This document shows, in pieces, positions 16,722-25,794 of a stretch of DNA of 64,000 bases; position 1 is the stretch's first letter; each line of letters opens with the position of its first letter. Location: positions 744,001 to 808,000 of the forward strand of contig NZ_JACXAA010000003.1 in the NCBI RefSeq assembly GCF_014699035.1, in the 5' to 3' direction. Made by a program: the position numbers and the translations under genes. Source of the stretch: Spirosoma validum (GTDB lineage: Bacteria > Bacteroidota > Bacteroidia > Cytophagales > Spirosomataceae). The notes under the pieces were generated by a model that saw only the letters and a program-made list of their open reading frames with translations, did no database searches and had not been told where the DNA came from.

Positions 16722-17465
16722 CTACTGTTGCCAAATCTCCCAGGCTTTATCTGCCTGTAGTTCCAGCATTCTCAATCCATTTTGTGTGGCAGTTCCTTGT
16801 TGACGACCTAACTGCATGAATTTTGTTTCAGCTGGATTGTAGACTAGATCGTACAGTAAATGATGGTTTGTTAGTAGATGATAGGGTAGTGTAGGGGCTT
16901 CATCGATACGTGGATACGTACCAACAGGGGAAGCATTAATTATTAATTGATACTTTTCCAGAACATCGGCTACTTCATCGTAGGTTATTGCACCATTGGT
17001 CTTCGTACGTGATACGTATACGTGTGGTATACCCAGATCCGTTAGTGCAACCGTCACCGCTTTAGAAGCTCCTCCTGTTCCTAAAACTAGTGCTTTCAGT
17101 CCCGCGGTCGTCCGATCAAGTGATACGAGCCAGTCAGTCACCGATTGGCGAAATCCATAATAATCGGAATTGTAACCCGTTCGTGAGCCGTCTGCTTCAA
17201 TTTTTATGACGTTAACTGCCCCGATTTTCTCAGCCGATGAATCCAGACGGTTTAAGTAAGGTAACACCGCTTGTTTGTGGGGAATCGTTACGTTCAGGCC
17301 ACGCAGACCAGGAAGCGCAAATAGGTCTGGCAGGCTGGTGATATCAGGTAACTCGAACAAATCGTAGCGGCTGTCAGTAATACGTTCCCGAACAAATTTT
17401 TCTGTGAAATAGCGTTGGGAGAACGAATGGGTTAACGGATAACCGATAAGACCGTAGCGAGTCAT
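16722..17465 (-). CDS. aroE: Shikimate dehydrogenase
   Basis: 247-aa NADPH-dependent enzyme that reduces 3-dehydroshikimate to shikimate in aromatic amino acid synthesis. Substrate motifs are YPLTHSFSQ (Ser-x-Ser) and LNVTIPHKQAV (catalytic Lys), and the nucleotide-binding loop is GTGGASKAV. The C-terminal NGLRMLELQADKAWEIW helix is also typical. The length is slightly shorter than E. coli AroE, as is common in Bacteroidota. A hairpin separates it from the upstream DedA gene, so it may have its own promoter. Confidence 0.95.
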   Translation of the reverse strand: MTRYGLIGYPLTHSFSQRYFTEKFVRERITDSRYDLFELPDITSLPDLFALPGLRGLNVTIPHKQAVLPYLNRLDSSAEKIGAVNVIKIEADGSRTGYNSDYYGFRQSVTDWLVSLDRTTAGLKALVLGTGGASKAVTVALTDLGIPHVYVSRTKTNGAITYDEVADVLEKYQLIINASPVGTYPRIDEAPTLPYHLLTNHHLLYDLVYNPAETKFMQLGRQQGTATQNGLRMLELQADKAWEIWQQ

Positions 17466-17486
17466 AAGTTAATGAGTGAGATGAAT

Positions 17487-17525
17487 GAAAACGGGAAGCT
17501 TGACCAGTGTCTGCTTCCCGTTTTC
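17487..17525 (-). terminator. Terminator between the DedA gene and aroE
   Basis: A 13-bp perfect stem GAAAACGGGAAGC / GCTTCCCGTTTTC with a 13-nt loop; T-tracts in either direction. It lies just after the DedA gene on the minus strand. Confidence 0.75.
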
Positions 17526-17551
17526 TAATTCCAGGCTATCCCTATAAAAAG

Positions 17552-18205
17552 TTAAAGAGCAGGTTTGTTTGACCGCTTTTTAAGGAATTCAAAAACAATG
17601 GGTAGTACAGATAAACCGACAATACCAAAAACGACCAGTTCAAAGTTTTTCTGAACGATAGGGAAATTTCCGAAAAAGTAACCTAACAGTGAAATGCTCG
17701 TTACCCACAGTATTGCACCCATAATGCAGAACTTGATATAGGTACCATAATTCATACTACCGGCCCCTGCCACAAACGGTGCAATGGTCCGAACGATGGG
17801 AATAAATCGGGCAATGATAACCGTGCGACCGCCATATTTAGCGTAAAATTTTTCCGTCTCAGATATATACTCTCGTTTAAAAAACAAGATTCGCTCTCGT
17901 GATTTAATCCTCGTTCCTAAAAAGCGACCAACAAAGTAATTAACGTTGTCTCCTAACAGGGCAGCCCCAATCAAGAGCGGAATAATAACCCAGACGCTTA
18001 GATCATTCGTTGGCCGGGCGGCCAAAGCACCCGCTGCGAAGAGCAGCGAATCGCCAGGCAACAGGGGCATAACGATTAGACCCGTTTCGGTAAAAACAAT
18101 CAGAAAGAGGATAGCATATAGTAGCACACCGTATTGGTTGGCCCACGCGTCGAGGTACGTATCGAGGTGAAGCAGAAAATCAAGTAGCGATTTGATAAGA
18201 TCCAT
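17552..18205 (-). CDS. DedA-family membrane protein
   Basis: 217-aa polytopic inner-membrane protein of the DedA/SNARE-associated (VTT) family. The conserved signatures FTETGLIVMPLLPGDSLLF (near residue 40), GDNVNYFVGRFLG (about 84) and the arginine-rich FIPIVRTIAPFVAG (about 132) are visible. DedA proteins act as lipid flippases or affect membrane potential and undecaprenyl phosphate recycling. The C terminus is basic. It is transcribed ahead of aroE but separated by a terminator. Confidence 0.94.
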   Translation of the reverse strand: MDLIKSLLDFLLHLDTYLDAWANQYGVLLYAILFLIVFTETGLIVMPLLPGDSLLFAAGALAARPTNDLSVWVIIPLLIGAALLGDNVNYFVGRFLGTRIKSRERILFFKREYISETEKFYAKYGGRTVIIARFIPIVRTIAPFVAGAGSMNYGTYIKFCIMGAILWVTSISLLGYFFGNFPIVQKNFELVVFGIVGLSVLPIVFEFLKKRSNKPAL

Positions 18206-18260
18206 ATAAAAGAGTTATACTTTTCCAGTTTATAGGTATTAGTTGATTATAAAAGATTTC

Positions 18261-19022
18261 TTATTTATCTAAAAAGTGGGTGAACGTATCTCCGCGTAAG
18301 CCTAATCGAATCGTTTCCAATGGAATGACTTCATGGGGAGCAATATTTCCAAGGTTAACATTTGCCCCTAACAGTTTGACAAACCAGACCTGTTGCTCCT
18401 TCTGGGGAGCTTCCCATAATATACTTTCAAACGGAACCTGCGTTAGAATTTCTTCAACCAGTCCCTGTCGTACTTCTCCACTTGACCGGAACAGCCCAAC
18501 GGTCCCGCCCTCACGAGCTTCGCCAATGACTTTCCAGGCCCCGGCCTGTAATTCAGATTGCATTAGCTGAATCCACTTGTAAGGAGGAATAATCTTAGCT
18601 TCGTCTTTCGACCCTACTTCAGATAATACCGTCACCTGAGTCGCTAGCCGACGAATGTATTCGCATTTCTCATCCTGAGGCATCTCAATTGATCCATCCG
18701 ATACTTCGGCGTATTCCATGCCATATTTATCTAGTAATCTGCGATAATCTTCGAACTGATTACGTACGACGAAAGCTTCGAATAATGTTCCACCGAAATA
18801 AACAGGCACATGCGCTTCTCGATAAATAGCTAACTTTTCTTTAAGCTTTGGCGTGACAAAGGACGTTGCCCAGCCTAGTTTGACAATATCTGCGTATTCA
18901 GTAGAGGTAGATAAAAAATCCTCCACCTCCCGCAAGCTTAGCCCTTTATCCATTACCATCGTTAAGCCACTTTGGCGAGGTTTTGCGGTGCGGTCGGGTA
19001 ACTGCGTAAGTGTATAATTCAT
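18261..19022 (-). CDS. Phosphosulfolactate synthase (ComA family)
   Basis: 253-aa TIM-barrel protein from ATG at 19022. It matches ComA-type phosphosulfolactate synthases, which add sulfite to phosphoenolpyruvate: KPRQSGLTMVMDKGLSL at the N terminus, YADIVKLGWATSFV, VYFGGTLFEAF, YAEVSDGSIEMP, and EAREGGTVGLFRSSGEVR. In archaea this begins coenzyme M synthesis. Coenzyme M is not expected here, so in Bacteroidota the product may feed sulfolactate or sulfonolipid metabolism (inference). No comB, comC or comDE homologue is nearby. A clean promoter lies upstream. Confidence 0.9.
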   Translation of the reverse strand: MNYTLTQLPDRTAKPRQSGLTMVMDKGLSLREVEDFLSTSTEYADIVKLGWATSFVTPKLKEKLAIYREAHVPVYFGGTLFEAFVVRNQFEDYRRLLDKYGMEYAEVSDGSIEMPQDEKCEYIRRLATQVTVLSEVGSKDEAKIIPPYKWIQLMQSELQAGAWKVIGEAREGGTVGLFRSSGEVRQGLVEEILTQVPFESILWEAPQKEQQVWFVKLLGANVNLGNIAPHEVIPLETIRLGLRGDTFTHFLDK

Positions 19023-19056
19023 TCGACGTAATGTGGTAACCAAACTTAAAATCGCC

Positions 19057-19088
19057 CAAAAGTAGTATAAGTCTTGAAAATCTCCCAA
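19057..19088 (-). promoter_or_regulatory. Promoter of the phosphosulfolactate synthase gene
   Basis: On the minus strand TTG (19086-19088) is followed 21 nt later by TACTTTTG (19057-19064), an exact TAnnTTTG match, 34 nt before the ATG at 19022. Confidence 0.6.
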
Positions 19089-19134
19089 GAAAGTCCATAA
19101 ATAATAGCACCGTACGGGCTTATGGCTTAGTTAA

Positions 19135-19602
19135 ATGCTATTTTTGCTGGATATGAATAATAGAACCGATCAACGCCTTAATTATCTGCGGTCACGGATC
19201 GATCATACTATGGACGACAGTATTTCACCGTTTGGCCGCTGGCTTAATGGCACTATTCGAGAAGTCGAGTATGGTAAGTTAGTTGCTGATTTTACGGTAC
19301 GCGAAGAGCTAACAAATCCCGCTGGTGTGTTGCATGGAGGTGCTGCGGCTGCTATTTTAGATGAGTTGATTGGCACGATGGTCTATGCCCTTGGTCGTGA
19401 ATACGCCTACACGTCCGTTAATTTCAATATTGATTTCCTACATGCGGCCCGATTAGGAGATATCGTTACGGCAACAGCAGAAACTATACGGGTGGGCAAA
19501 AATATTATTCATTGCGAAGGGAGGATCATAGCTACTGATGGTAAAATCATCGCTAAATGTGCCACAAACCTTATTCAAACGTCAGTAAAATTACCAATAT
19601 GA
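19135..19602 (+). CDS. PaaI-type hotdog thioesterase
   Basis: 155-aa single hotdog-fold protein, predicted to hydrolyse acyl-CoA thioesters. The family signature is NPAGVLHGGAAAAILDELIG (about residues 61-80) with the active-site HGG region, followed by the SVNFNIDFLHAARLGD strand. An alternative ATG at 19153 would remove six residues. Substrate unknown; PaaI homologues act on hydroxyphenylacetyl-CoA, but many act more broadly. It is divergent from the phosphosulfolactate synthase gene, which may share its regulatory region. Confidence 0.88.
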   Translation: MLFLLDMNNRTDQRLNYLRSRIDHTMDDSISPFGRWLNGTIREVEYGKLVADFTVREELTNPAGVLHGGAAAAILDELIGTMVYALGREYAYTSVNFNIDFLHAARLGDIVTATAETIRVGKNIIHCEGRIIATDGKIIAKCATNLIQTSVKLPI

Positions 19603-20436
19603 ATTCATTGCAATGCTCATATGGATATCATAGACACGAATAATCTTTAGACAGTGCTAACGTAACAGGACGTGAATTAATCATCTTCATTAAATTTATC
19701 GACAATCTGTTTTAGAACTAATTTAAGCACATTTGCTCTAACCGGGGCGCTGCAATCAACGAGCTAGTAGTACGTAGGCTTGCATAAAACCTGGTCTTAG
19801 CTATAGTAGGAAGAGAGAATTATAACTTTAAACCATGACAGAAAATAAGCAACTGATAAAAAATAGTATATTAACAGCGTCTAGCAATGTATATGATGGT
19901 GAATAGTTTTTTTATCACTGTATTATTGCTATTATTGACCGTAAATGCTAACGGATGTGGTTTAAAGGAGCACCTATGGAGCTAATTGTAATTAAGTGCA
20001 TCTATTGGTTTAGTAACTAAGATGGAGCGTAATTTTAACAACGGCGAATTATTTTAATAAGAAACGTTGAAAAAATATTTGAATAATAGATTGACTTTTG
20101 CAATTCAGTCTTAACATTGCAGAAAAAACGTGGATTGATGGACCATTTGACAGATGGTCTGTGTGGCCGGTCATATTCGTTTGACCATAAGGTTTACGGG
20201 AAAGGTCACTCTCAGGCTAACGTATTTTAATATTTATTCGAAGTCTGGAGAAACATTTGCTTTAAAAATTAGTCATAAGAGAAAGGATAGAAGCTGTAGG
20301 CTATATCAATCAAGACTGATCTAATTGTAAAGCAGATACCACTTAATTCGGTGGAATACCGTTTCCAAACTATCCGCAGCCGCACCCGCAGAATAAACGT
20401 TTAGTAAAAACATTGCGTCAAATTAACTCAATAAAT
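19603..20436. other. 830-bp AT-rich gene desert
   Basis: This is the largest non-coding stretch in the window. It is visibly AT-rich and holds only a possible 29-residue reading frame (19896-19985) and a short hairpin (GACCAT at 20141-20146 with ATGGTC at 20154-20159). No tRNA, long repeat or recognisable gene remnant was seen. It could hold a small RNA or be the long leader and regulatory region of the following outer-membrane-like protein. Confidence 0.6.
19896..19985 (+). CDS. Possible 29-aa hydrophobic peptide
   Basis: ATG GTG AAT ... TAA encodes a short signal-like peptide: MVNS followed by a hydrophobic core (FFITVLLLLTV) and NANGCG, which loosely resembles a lipoprotein cleavage site. 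It could be a microprotein, the relic 5' end of a lost secreted protein, or chance. Support is only the hydrophobic pattern. Confidence 0.2.
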   Translation: MVNSFFITVLLLLLTVNANGCGLKEHLWS

Positions 20437-22485
20437 ATGCGAACATTTATCCAACAACACCCTATGAGGATGCTGGCTGGACTCGTGTTGCTAAGTTTTG
20501 CAATACCTTCTGTTTCCCTTGCTCAACAGACTGACACAGTCCGGGTTCAATCAACTACCATAAATTCTTCGACAACAACTTCTGGCAGAAGTTATGAGCG
20601 TGAGAAAATTTATCGGCTAGGTAAAGGAATTTACACCGACACGCTCCGTAGAAATGATTTTAAGGCACAAGCCAGCGATGTTGCTGAACTGGACGATTGT
20701 GACACAACCTTTCAGACGTTTATTCTAGTAAGGCGTTTATCTCCCTGGCGGGTTGGTCTCTTTGCTGGGCCTAACTTCGCTTATTGCGGTACCTGGGAAA
20801 ATACCTTTGGTCCTAATAGACGAGATCAGACATTATATAACGGAGCTGGGTTTAACATCACCGCAAACGTTGATTATTTTCTGACACCAGCTACCCGTCG
20901 ACTGCGTTTTGCTTTAGGGACAGCCTTTGGTTATCAGAATTACATCACACGTAATAGTTACCGTGAATACCTGTATGGTCTTGCCGCCACACTAACCCCA
21001 CCTGCTACTCGCGATCAGGTTACAATCAAACAAAGGGCATCGGAAGATATGTTTCTGACGGTTGGCCCAATGCTTACGTTTACACTAGCCCGTAGCCGTA
21101 GAAATCCTGACGCTACAACGTTTATTGAGGCAGCAGCTCGTGGTGGATTGTTCCGGACGGAAGCAGCAACGATTGCTGCTTTTGTGCCATCCCAGGGAAC
21201 ACTGCCTCCAGGAACGGTTCCTTCACTAGTAGATGGTGGCCGACTGATTCGCTCGGTTAATCCTAGTTCAAATCTGTATCACTTAGGCGCTATCGGTTCG
21301 TTAGGGATTTTCTTCCCACTACGTAATAACTGGAATATCGGCGTTCAGGGACAGGGCTTTATTACACAGTTGAACTACCTGATTGTTAACGGTGTCGACA
21401 ATCAAATGTATGAGTTCAAGCGCAAACACGGTGGTTTCAGTGCTGGTGTAGCGGTTCGAAAAGGATTTGTTCAAAAGAAACTCATTCCAAAAGCACCAGT
21501 TACCTGTCCGACTTGCGAACAAATTCCTGAGTTGAGCATCAACTTTAATGGCGCATCGTTAAAAGGTGCATCGTTGGCGTACGTAGATAGTACTGATGAG
21601 CAAAAGTTCGCAGCAGTCAATAAGACGGCCGTCGCACCAGTAATTAGCTGGCGTAGCACGACTCCGAACCCAAGAAATGAGACATTCACAGCTCGTTTAT
21701 ATTATCGTCCGGATTCAGTTGTTGCAGGCGCAAGCGATCAGGTAATTGCTCAGTTAGAAAATACTACAGACACGACGCTGACGTTCCCAACAGCATACTT
21801 TTCTAATGGTCAAATGAGCCCTGGTTTCTACTACGTAACGCTTCACAACAAACAGACGGCCAAATGTGGTACCTGTATGAGTGAAGTAGCAACGTCTAGC
21901 TTTGCAAGTATTCCTAACAAGAAAATCGTAGAGGATTGCAAATACAATCACAAGCTGGAGCGTCTGGAAGTTTTCTACCGCACGCCATATACGCGTGAAG
22001 TGGCAAATGTCTGCTACTGTAATGGTACGATTACCTCAGTTGGCGATACAACTACCCGCCTGCGTTATCGTGGTCTGAACCGCCGTCTGGCAACGGGTGA
22101 AATCTCATTCGATACGAACACGGTTATCCTGAATATTCGTGATCTGCCAGGTGATTTGGCTCAACAACTGCAAGCTGAGAAGGCTAAGATCGAAAGTGGC
22201 AGAGCCCTCCGTTTCAAAGGCCGGAACAGAAGACCACAAGTATCTTACTTCCGCGCAGTCTTCACCGTTACGAAACTGCCATGCAACGGTCAACCAGAAC
22301 AAGTTGTGGGTAGCTTCAACACGACGATTAGTGACAACACGTTCTCAATCACCGATCTGAAGCCGCTAACCGATGCTCAGAAAGCGAAATTGCTGGCTCC
22401 GCCTGCTCCCGCTAAGAAAAGAGCACCAGCTCGCCGGAGTGGTAGCAGCGGTCGCCGTGACAACGCAATGTTCGGAATCGAATAA
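20437..22485 (+). CDS. Predicted outer-membrane protein, unknown function
   Basis: 682 aa from ATG at 20437, with a TTG 24 nt earlier also in frame. A signal peptide ends near LLSFAIPSVSLAQQ. The first half (about residues 80-350) has alternating aromatic/hydrophobic strands with turns (RRLSPWRVGLFAGPNFAY, LRFALGTAFGYQNY, NWNIGVQGQGFITQLNY) like a beta-barrel. The second half has several Cys pairs (CPTCEQ, CGTCMSE, CYCNG), a long Gln/Lys helix (DLAQQLQAEKAKIE), and a basic tail (KKRAPARRSGSSGRR). No named family was recognised. A strong terminator follows. Confidence 0.75.
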   Translation: MRTFIQQHPMRMLAGLVLLSFAIPSVSLAQQTDTVRVQSTTINSSTTTSGRSYEREKIYRLGKGIYTDTLRRNDFKAQASDVAELDDCDTTFQTFILVRRLSPWRVGLFAGPNFAYCGTWENTFGPNRRDQTLYNGAGFNITANVDYFLTPATRRLRFALGTAFGYQNYITRNSYREYLYGLAATLTPPATRDQVTIKQRASEDMFLTVGPMLTFTLARSRRNPDATTFIEAAARGGLFRTEAATIAAFVPSQGTLPPGTVPSLVDGGRLIRSVNPSSNLYHLGAIGSLGIFFPLRNNWNIGVQGQGFITQLNYLIVNGVDNQMYEFKRKHGGFSAGVAVRKGFVQKKLIPKAPVTCPTCEQIPELSINFNGASLKGASLAYVDSTDEQKFAAVNKTAVAPVISWRSTTPNPRNETFTARLYYRPDSVVAGASDQVIAQLENTTDTTLTFPTAYFSNGQMSPGFYYVTLHNKQTAKCGTCMSEVATSSFASIPNKKIVEDCKYNHKLERLEVFYRTPYTREVANVCYCNGTITSVGDTTTRLRYRGLNRRLATGEISFDTNTVILNIRDLPGDLAQQLQAEKAKIESGRALRFKGRNRRPQVSYFRAVFTVTKLPCNGQPEQVVGSFNTTISDNTFSITDLKPLTDAQKAKLLAPPAPAKKRAPARRSGSSGRRDNAMFGIE

Positions 22486-22500
22486 GAACACCGACTAAGT

Positions 22501-22534
22501 AAAAAAACCGAGGGCCAACGCTCTCGGTTTTTTT
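22501..22534 (+). terminator. Rho-independent terminator of the 682-aa gene
   Basis: A 12-bp stem AAAAAAACCGAG / CTCGGTTTTTTT with a 10-nt loop and a long U-tract, 16 nt after the stop. Confidence 0.88.
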
Positions 22535-22694
22535 GTTGTTAAACAGGAGATCGATGCTGATAAAGCTGATTTTTTGTTTCCTGAATCAGTATTGATTATG
22601 TGCTTTCATATACTGTTAATACTACTTTACTACTCAACGGCTATAGCTCAATACCCTATTTTATAACGCTGACCTTACTGATATGGAGGCAACT

Positions 22695-23099
22695 ATGCAT
22701 ACGTATTCGATCCGTCTGAAACCTGGCCAGGATTTAAAACAGGAGTTAGATGCGCTGGTGAAACAAAAACGTATTGGGGCTGGCGTTATGTTAACTTGTG
22801 TAGGTAGTCTGACAGACGTAACGATTCGGTTGGCTAATCAGGAAGGACCAACTCAGTGGCACGGACATTTCGAAATTGTGTCGCTTGTAGGAACGCTCTC
22901 AGTAAACGGGAGTCATGTACACGTAGCAGTATCTGATTCTACAGGTCGGACAGTAGGGGGGCATTTGCTGGAAGGGTGCAAAATTTATACAACGGCAGAA
23001 ATCGTTATTGGCGTAATGCCTGATCTCAACTATACACGGGAAACTGATCCGACGTTTGGGTATAGCGAATTAGTGATTCAGCAGAAACAGCGGGAATAA
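22695..23099 (+). CDS. PPC-domain (DUF296) DNA-binding-like protein
   Basis: 134-aa stand-alone PPC domain, related to the C-terminal domain of plant AHL proteins; bacterial members form trimers of unclear function. Motifs: YSIRLKPGQDLKQEL at the N terminus, GAGVMLTCVGSLTDV, and GSHVHVAVSDSTGRTVGGHL, which holds the conserved His pair. The start at 22695 is chosen because GGAGG (22686-22690) sits at Shine-Dalgarno distance; an in-frame ATG at 22683 would add four residues. It converges on the bifunctional nuclease gene. Confidence 0.88.
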   Translation: MHTYSIRLKPGQDLKQELDALVKQKRIGAGVMLTCVGSLTDVTIRLANQEGPTQWHGHFEIVSLVGTLSVNGSHVHVAVSDSTGRTVGGHLLEGCKIYTTAEIVIGVMPDLNYTRETDPTFGYSELVIQQKQRE

Positions 23100-23134
23100 T
23101 CATTACCCTTATAATTAATCAGTACTCAAAAAAA

Positions 23135-23159
23135 GAAAGCCACCCAAGAGATGGCTTTC
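23135..23159. terminator. Short hairpin between convergent genes
   Basis: GAAAGCCA / TGGCTTTC, 8-bp stem, 9-nt loop, preceded by an A-run. A weak terminator, mainly useful for the minus-strand gene. Confidence 0.5.
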
Positions 23160-23192
23160 AATAGATAATGAGGCTGAAGCTGAGAGATTTTA

Positions 23193-23789
23193 TCAATTCC
23201 GCTTACTCATTTCATCACGAATCTTAGCGGCTCGTTCATATTCTTCATTACCGAGTGCTTCTTCGAGCATCCGTTGTAACTCTTCAGAAGATGCATTTTT
23301 CAGCTGATCGCCAAAAGATCGCGAGGATGAACGATTCGATGAGCGCACCAATTCTTCCTGCTCTTCCTCTTCATCATTTCCGCTAGCAGTAATACCTGCT
23401 TCTGAAAGGATAGATTCATTCGTATAAATCGACACATCGAATCGGATGCCGATTGCAATAGCATCAGACGGGCGAGCATCGATAACCGACTCCCGAACAC
23501 CATCGAAGCACACGATCTTAGCAAAGAAAATACCTTCACGCAGATCAGAAATTACGATTTCACGAACCGTAAACTTAAACTGTTCGGCAAACTGCTTGAA
23601 CAGATCGTGTGTCATTGGCCGATTCGGCACAATCTTTTCTATTTCAATAGCAATGGCCTGTGCTTCAAACATGCCAATGATAATGGGCAACCGGCGATTG
23701 CCATATTCTTCCCCTAATACCAACGCAAACGAGCCTGACTGCGACTGGCTAGGAGACAGTCCTAATATTTCCAGCTTAATTTTATCCAC
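23193..23789 (-). CDS. Bifunctional nuclease family protein (DUF151) with UVR motif
   Basis: 198-aa cytoplasmic protein starting at a GTG. The DUF151 domain (about residues 1-130) shows GEEYGNRRLPIIIGMFEAQA, RPMTHDLF and DARPSDAIAIGIRFDVSIYT, matching the bifunctional RNase/DNase family. An acidic linker (EEEEQEEL) leads to a C-terminal UVR motif (about 165-198, LQRMLEEALGNEEYERAAKI), as in UvrB/UvrC. This two-domain layout is common in Bacteroidota. Nuclease activity is shown only for plant and few bacterial members. Confidence 0.92.
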   Translation of the reverse strand: MDKIKLEILGLSPSQSQSGSFALVLGEEYGNRRLPIIIGMFEAQAIAIEIEKIVPNRPMTHDLFKQFAEQFKFTVREIVISDLREGIFFAKIVCFDGVRESVIDARPSDAIAIGIRFDVSIYTNESILSEAGITASGNDEEEEQEELVRSSNRSSSRSFGDQLKNASSEELQRMLEEALGNEEYERAAKIRDEMSKRN

Positions 23790-23815
23790 GGCGTAAAAAT
23801 AGCAATTTTAGTCGT

Positions 23816-23880
23816 CAGTCGTCAGTGAATAGACCAGAGTAATTACAGGTTTTTTTCTGATAACTACCGACTGACGACTG
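23816..23880. repeat. GTCAGTC-type inverted repeat
   Basis: CAGTCGTCAGT (23816-23826) and ACTGACGACTG (23870-23880) are perfect 11-bp inverted arms built from GTC/GAC units, between etfA and the upstream-lying bifunctional nuclease gene. Similar GACT-rich intergenic DNA occurs at 4936-4999 and 24850-24930. Confidence 0.5.
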
Positions 23881-23884
23881 ATAG

Positions 23885-24847
23885 CTATAGAGCTTTTACT
23901 GCTTTCGTCAGACGAGGTATCACGTCGAAGACATCGCCGACGATCCCATAATCCGCCGACTTAAAGAAGGGGGCTTCTGGATCTTTATTGATAACAACAA
24001 TTACCTTCGAGGAGTTTACGCCCGCCAGATGTTGTATGGCACCGGATATACCACAGGCAATGTATAGATTGGGACTAATCTTTAGGCCAGTTTGCCCGAC
24101 GTGTTCGGAGTGAGGCCGCCAATCCAGATCCGATACGGGTTTTGAACAGGCTGTAGCTGCATGAAGAGCTTTAGCTAGATCTTCAACAATACCCCAGTTC
24201 TCCGGACCCTTCAGACCGCGACCTGCCGACACTACCAGATCCGCTTCGGGCAATAATATATCACCAGATGACTTCTCCGTACTTTTTACCGAAATCACAA
24301 AGTCACCTTCACTCAAGGCAGGTGTAAAAGCTTCAACGGGTGCTGATGCATCCTTTTCTTCGGGAGTAATCGTATTTTTCTTGATTGCCAGAATCTTTAC
24401 GTCTGCCTTTAGGTCATTATAAGCAAAGGCTTTACCCGTATAAATACTGCTCTTAACGCGGAACCCGTTCGACAAATCGGGTAGTTCAATTACGTTAGCC
24501 GCCAGACCCGCTTTCAATTTACCGGCTAGCCGAGCCGTCATGGCATCAGCTAAGGATGATTTCGCCAGCACGATAACTTTGCTGCCTTCCTGCTGAGCAG
24601 CCGCAGCTACGACTGTAGCATAAGCCATACCGTTAGGCTCCGTCAATTTAGCGTCGGCAGCGTGAAGCACTTTTGTTGCGCCAAACCGCCCTGCTGAAGA
24701 AAGCTCACTATCGTCAGCAGCGCCGACAATAATAGCCGTAGCGGACGTACCAGTCATTTCGGCAACTTTGGCGCCGTAAAAAATAGCTTCCTGGGAGGAT
24801 TTCTTAATCTTGCCTTCGTCTAATTCAGCAAATATGAGGACTGACAT
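23885..24847 (-). CDS. etfA: Electron transfer flavoprotein alpha subunit
   Basis: 320-aa FAD-binding subunit of the Etf heterodimer, which carries electrons from acyl-CoA dehydrogenases to the respiratory chain. The N-terminal domain (about residues 1-185) has the ETF beta-alpha fold, and the C-terminal FAD domain shows [35 protein letters not shown] and [20 protein letters not shown], all family signatures. It follows etfB by 85 nt in the same direction, which fits one operon. The spacer contains a GACT-rich imperfect inverted repeat. Confidence 0.96.
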   Translation of the reverse strand: MSVLIFAELDEGKIKKSSQEAIFYGAKVAEMTGTSATAIIVGAADDSELSSAGRFGATKVLHAADAKLTEPNGMAYATVVAAAAQQEGSKVIVLAKSSLADAMTARLAGKLKAGLAANVIELPDLSNGFRVKSSIYTGKAFAYNDLKADVKILAIKKNTITPEEKDASAPVEAFTPALSEGDFVISVKSTEKSSGDILLPEADLVVSAGRGLKGPENWGIVEDLAKALHAATACSKPVSDLDWRPHSEHVGQTGLKISPNLYIACGISGAIQHLAGVNSSKVIVVINKDPEAPFFKSADYGIVGDVFDVIPRLTKAVKAL

Positions 24848-24932
24848 ATGTGTTTAGTCGTTAATAGTTGACGGTCGCCTGTTTATAATCGTTAGTGGAA
24901 ATAGTAGCCACTTGACAACTGAAAACAGATGA

Positions 24933-25670
24933 CTAAATAATTTTTGCTTCTGTATGTAGCAGTTGAATGAGCGTTTCGGCCTGATCGGCGGGAATCATTT
25001 TCACCGCCCCACGAGGGGCTGGAAGCTCGTAGCTGGCAACAGTTGTGAGTTTGTCGGTCCCCGTTGGCTCAACTACGGTTAGAGGCTTGGTACGTGCGGT
25101 CATGATACCACGCATGTTCGGGATTTTCCACTCTGCAATAGGCTCCTGACAGCCTAACACCAAAGGCAGTTTGGCTTCCAAACTTTCTTTACCACCTTCA
25201 ATTTCCCGGGTAATTTTGGCGGTATCTCCGTCGAGGTCAAGCTGCATTACTGGGGAAATAGACGGTATGTCAAGCATTTCACCAACGATACCGTGAACCT
25301 GACCGCCGTTGTAATCAATTGACTCGCGACCCATCAAAATCAAATCGTAATTAGTCTTTTGGGCAATAGCAGCAATCTGTTCGGCAACGAAATACGCGTC
25401 GGTTGGCTCAGCGTTCACGCGGATGGCATCATCAGCGCCAATAGCTAGACATTTACGAATAACGGGTTCTGAATCAGCCTCGCCTACATTAAGCACGGTT
25501 ATCGAAGCACCCGTTTTTTCTTTTAGTTCAACGGCCCTTGCCAGCGCATAGTCGTCGTAAGGACCGGTGATGAAGGTCACTCCCGCTTTGTTCAATTTGG
25601 TGTTATTGTCCGTGAAGGCAATTTTGGTGGTGGTATCGGGCACACTCGTTACACACACTAAAATTTTCAT
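24933..25670 (-). CDS. etfB: Electron transfer flavoprotein beta subunit
   Basis: 245-aa partner of EtfA, first gene of the etfBA operon. It begins MKILVCVTSVPDTTTKI, with NVGEADSEPVIRKCLAIGADDAIRV and GRESIDYNGGQVHGIVGEML, the adenosine-phosphate-binding region of ETF beta. Length is standard. Upstream are a TACTTTTG promoter element on the minus strand and a 16-bp palindrome, suggesting control by a dimeric repressor. Confidence 0.96.
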   Translation of the reverse strand: MKILVCVTSVPDTTTKIAFTDNNTKLNKAGVTFITGPYDDYALARAVELKEKTGASITVLNVGEADSEPVIRKCLAIGADDAIRVNAEPTDAYFVAEQIAAIAQKTNYDLILMGRESIDYNGGQVHGIVGEMLDIPSISPVMQLDLDGDTAKITREIEGGKESLEAKLPLVLGCQEPIAEWKIPNMRGIMTARTKPLTVVEPTGTDKLTTVASYELPAPRGAVKMIPADQAETLIQLLHTEAKII

Positions 25671-25768
25671 GCTTGTGGGGGTTTTGTGGTTCTTTTAATC
25701 GGTAGTCTTCACCCGTGTTTTAATATATTGACAAGTACGTTGAAGAACTATCGACTACTTTTACGACT

Positions 25769-25776
25769 CAAAAGTA
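25769..25776 (-). promoter_or_regulatory. Bacteroidota -7 element for etfBA
   Basis: The complement reads TACTTTTG, an exact TAnnTTTG match 98 nt upstream of the etfB ATG; no clear -33 partner. Confidence 0.45.
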
Positions 25777-25794
25777 CAAACTGTCTTAAATAAA

